Source of the DNA: OFTM34 sp047639415
GTDB lineage: Bacteria; Planctomycetota; UBA1135; GCA-002686595
Direction of reading: 5' to 3'
Length of the DNA stretch: 6,981 nucleotides
Assembly (NCBI GenBank): GCA_047639415.1
Contig: JBLINP010000253.1
Coordinates: 1 to 6,981 of the forward strand
The notes below the pieces were generated by a model. That model was given only the letters and a program-made list of their open reading frames with translations. It had not been told where the DNA came from and did no database searches. Position numbers and translations under genes: made by a program. This document shows, one piece after another, positions 6,640 through 6,981 of this stretch (positions are counted from its first letter, which is position 1; each line of letters opens with the position of its first letter).

Positions 6640-6981
6640 CTATTTGGTGATAAACGAAGCGGCGCGACCTTGACCGTAAGTCAGTTCGCGCTGCTCGACG
6701 AAGTCAAAGCCCGACGTCTCGAACTGCTCCGACATGCCTCCCGGCCAAAGCACGTCGACAGCGACAACTTTGCCGGGCAAACCGGTCACCAAAACCGGAG
6801 CGCTGGCGCTCGCGTAGGAGCGCCCCGATTCGATTCGTCGCAGCATCGTCGAACCGTCTTCGAATCGCAGGCGCACACTCGCTCCGAGTCCGTGTCTATT
6901 ACCTGCAGGCCCGACGAGTGTGAGTGCCAACCATTCGCTCCAGCGCGGATTGCCGAATAGCAGCTGAATTTCCGAACCAAT
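6640..6981 (-). CDS. C-terminal end of an ASPIC/UnbV-domain protein (CRTAC1-like), partial
   Basis: The reading frame is open from the window edge to a TAG at 6642-6640, giving the last 113 residues; the N-terminus lies beyond the window. The segment has the marks of an ASPIC/UnbV domain: FGNPRWSEWLALTLVG, then NRHGLGASVRL, an IESGRSYAS stretch and VDVLWPGG. In full-length relatives this domain closes an exported protein built of FG-GAP/VCBS beta-propeller repeats, often 500 or more residues long. The molecular role of such proteins is not well established; surface carbohydrate or ligand binding is commonly suggested. The gene converges on the amidohydrolase gene, with 18 bases between their stop codons. 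A TTG at 6930 could look like a start but sits inside the conserved domain. Domain identity is confident; the full architecture cannot be seen. Confidence 0.85.
   Translation of the reverse strand: MGSEIQLLFGNPRWSEWLALTLVGPAGNRHGLGASVRLRFEDGSTMLRRIESGRSYASASAPVLVTGLPGKVVAVDVLWPGGMSEQFETSGFDFVEQRELTYGQGRAASFITK

Noticed and set aside
6630..6648. Hairpin ACCAG/TTGGT between the convergent genes as a bidirectional terminator
   Set aside because: The stem is only five pairs with one G-U and a nine-base loop, and no T-run is present on either side.

Overview
The window reads as chromosomal DNA from a Gram-negative-type environmental bacterium. Two exported proteins with Sec signal peptides, a tandem of large periplasmic-type amidohydrolases and an ASPIC/UnbV-domain protein are a combination I associate most with Planctomycetota (also Acidobacteriota or Bacteroidota relatives). 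The base composition looks moderately GC-rich. The taxonomic call is inference. No RNA genes, insertion sequences, CRISPR arrays or other mobile DNA were seen.

Layout. 1-138 is a non-coding leader with a good Shine-Dalgarno site and a weak promoter candidate. 139-1245 (+) encodes a zinc-dependent class III alcohol dehydrogenase (formaldehyde/hydroxymethyl-thiol dehydrogenase type). 1299-2054 (+) encodes a metallo-beta-lactamase-fold hydrolase with a complete metal site. 2055-2107 is a short spacer with a strong hairpin and a triplicated 7-mer. 2108-5293 (+) encodes a 1061-residue exported protein with two amidohydrolase modules, only the second of which keeps metal ligands. 5296-6621 (+), two bases later, encodes a 441-residue exported amidohydrolase-fold protein that has also lost its metal ligands. 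6640-6981 (-) is the C-terminal end of a convergent ASPIC/UnbV-domain protein that runs off the window.

Function. The first two genes look like a two-step formaldehyde detoxification unit: thiol-bound formaldehyde is oxidised to an S-formyl thiol, which the hydrolase would cleave to formate and free thiol. The arrangement resembles the actinobacterial mscR plus MBL-hydrolase pair, although the dehydrogenase itself is closer to glutathione-type class III enzymes. Several residues that contact glutathione in the human enzyme are replaced, so the thiol cofactor is an open question. The next two genes are probably translationally coupled and would put three amidohydrolase modules (one apparently active, two apparently dead) in the envelope. 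Their substrate cannot be told from sequence. I see no biochemical link between the two gene pairs.
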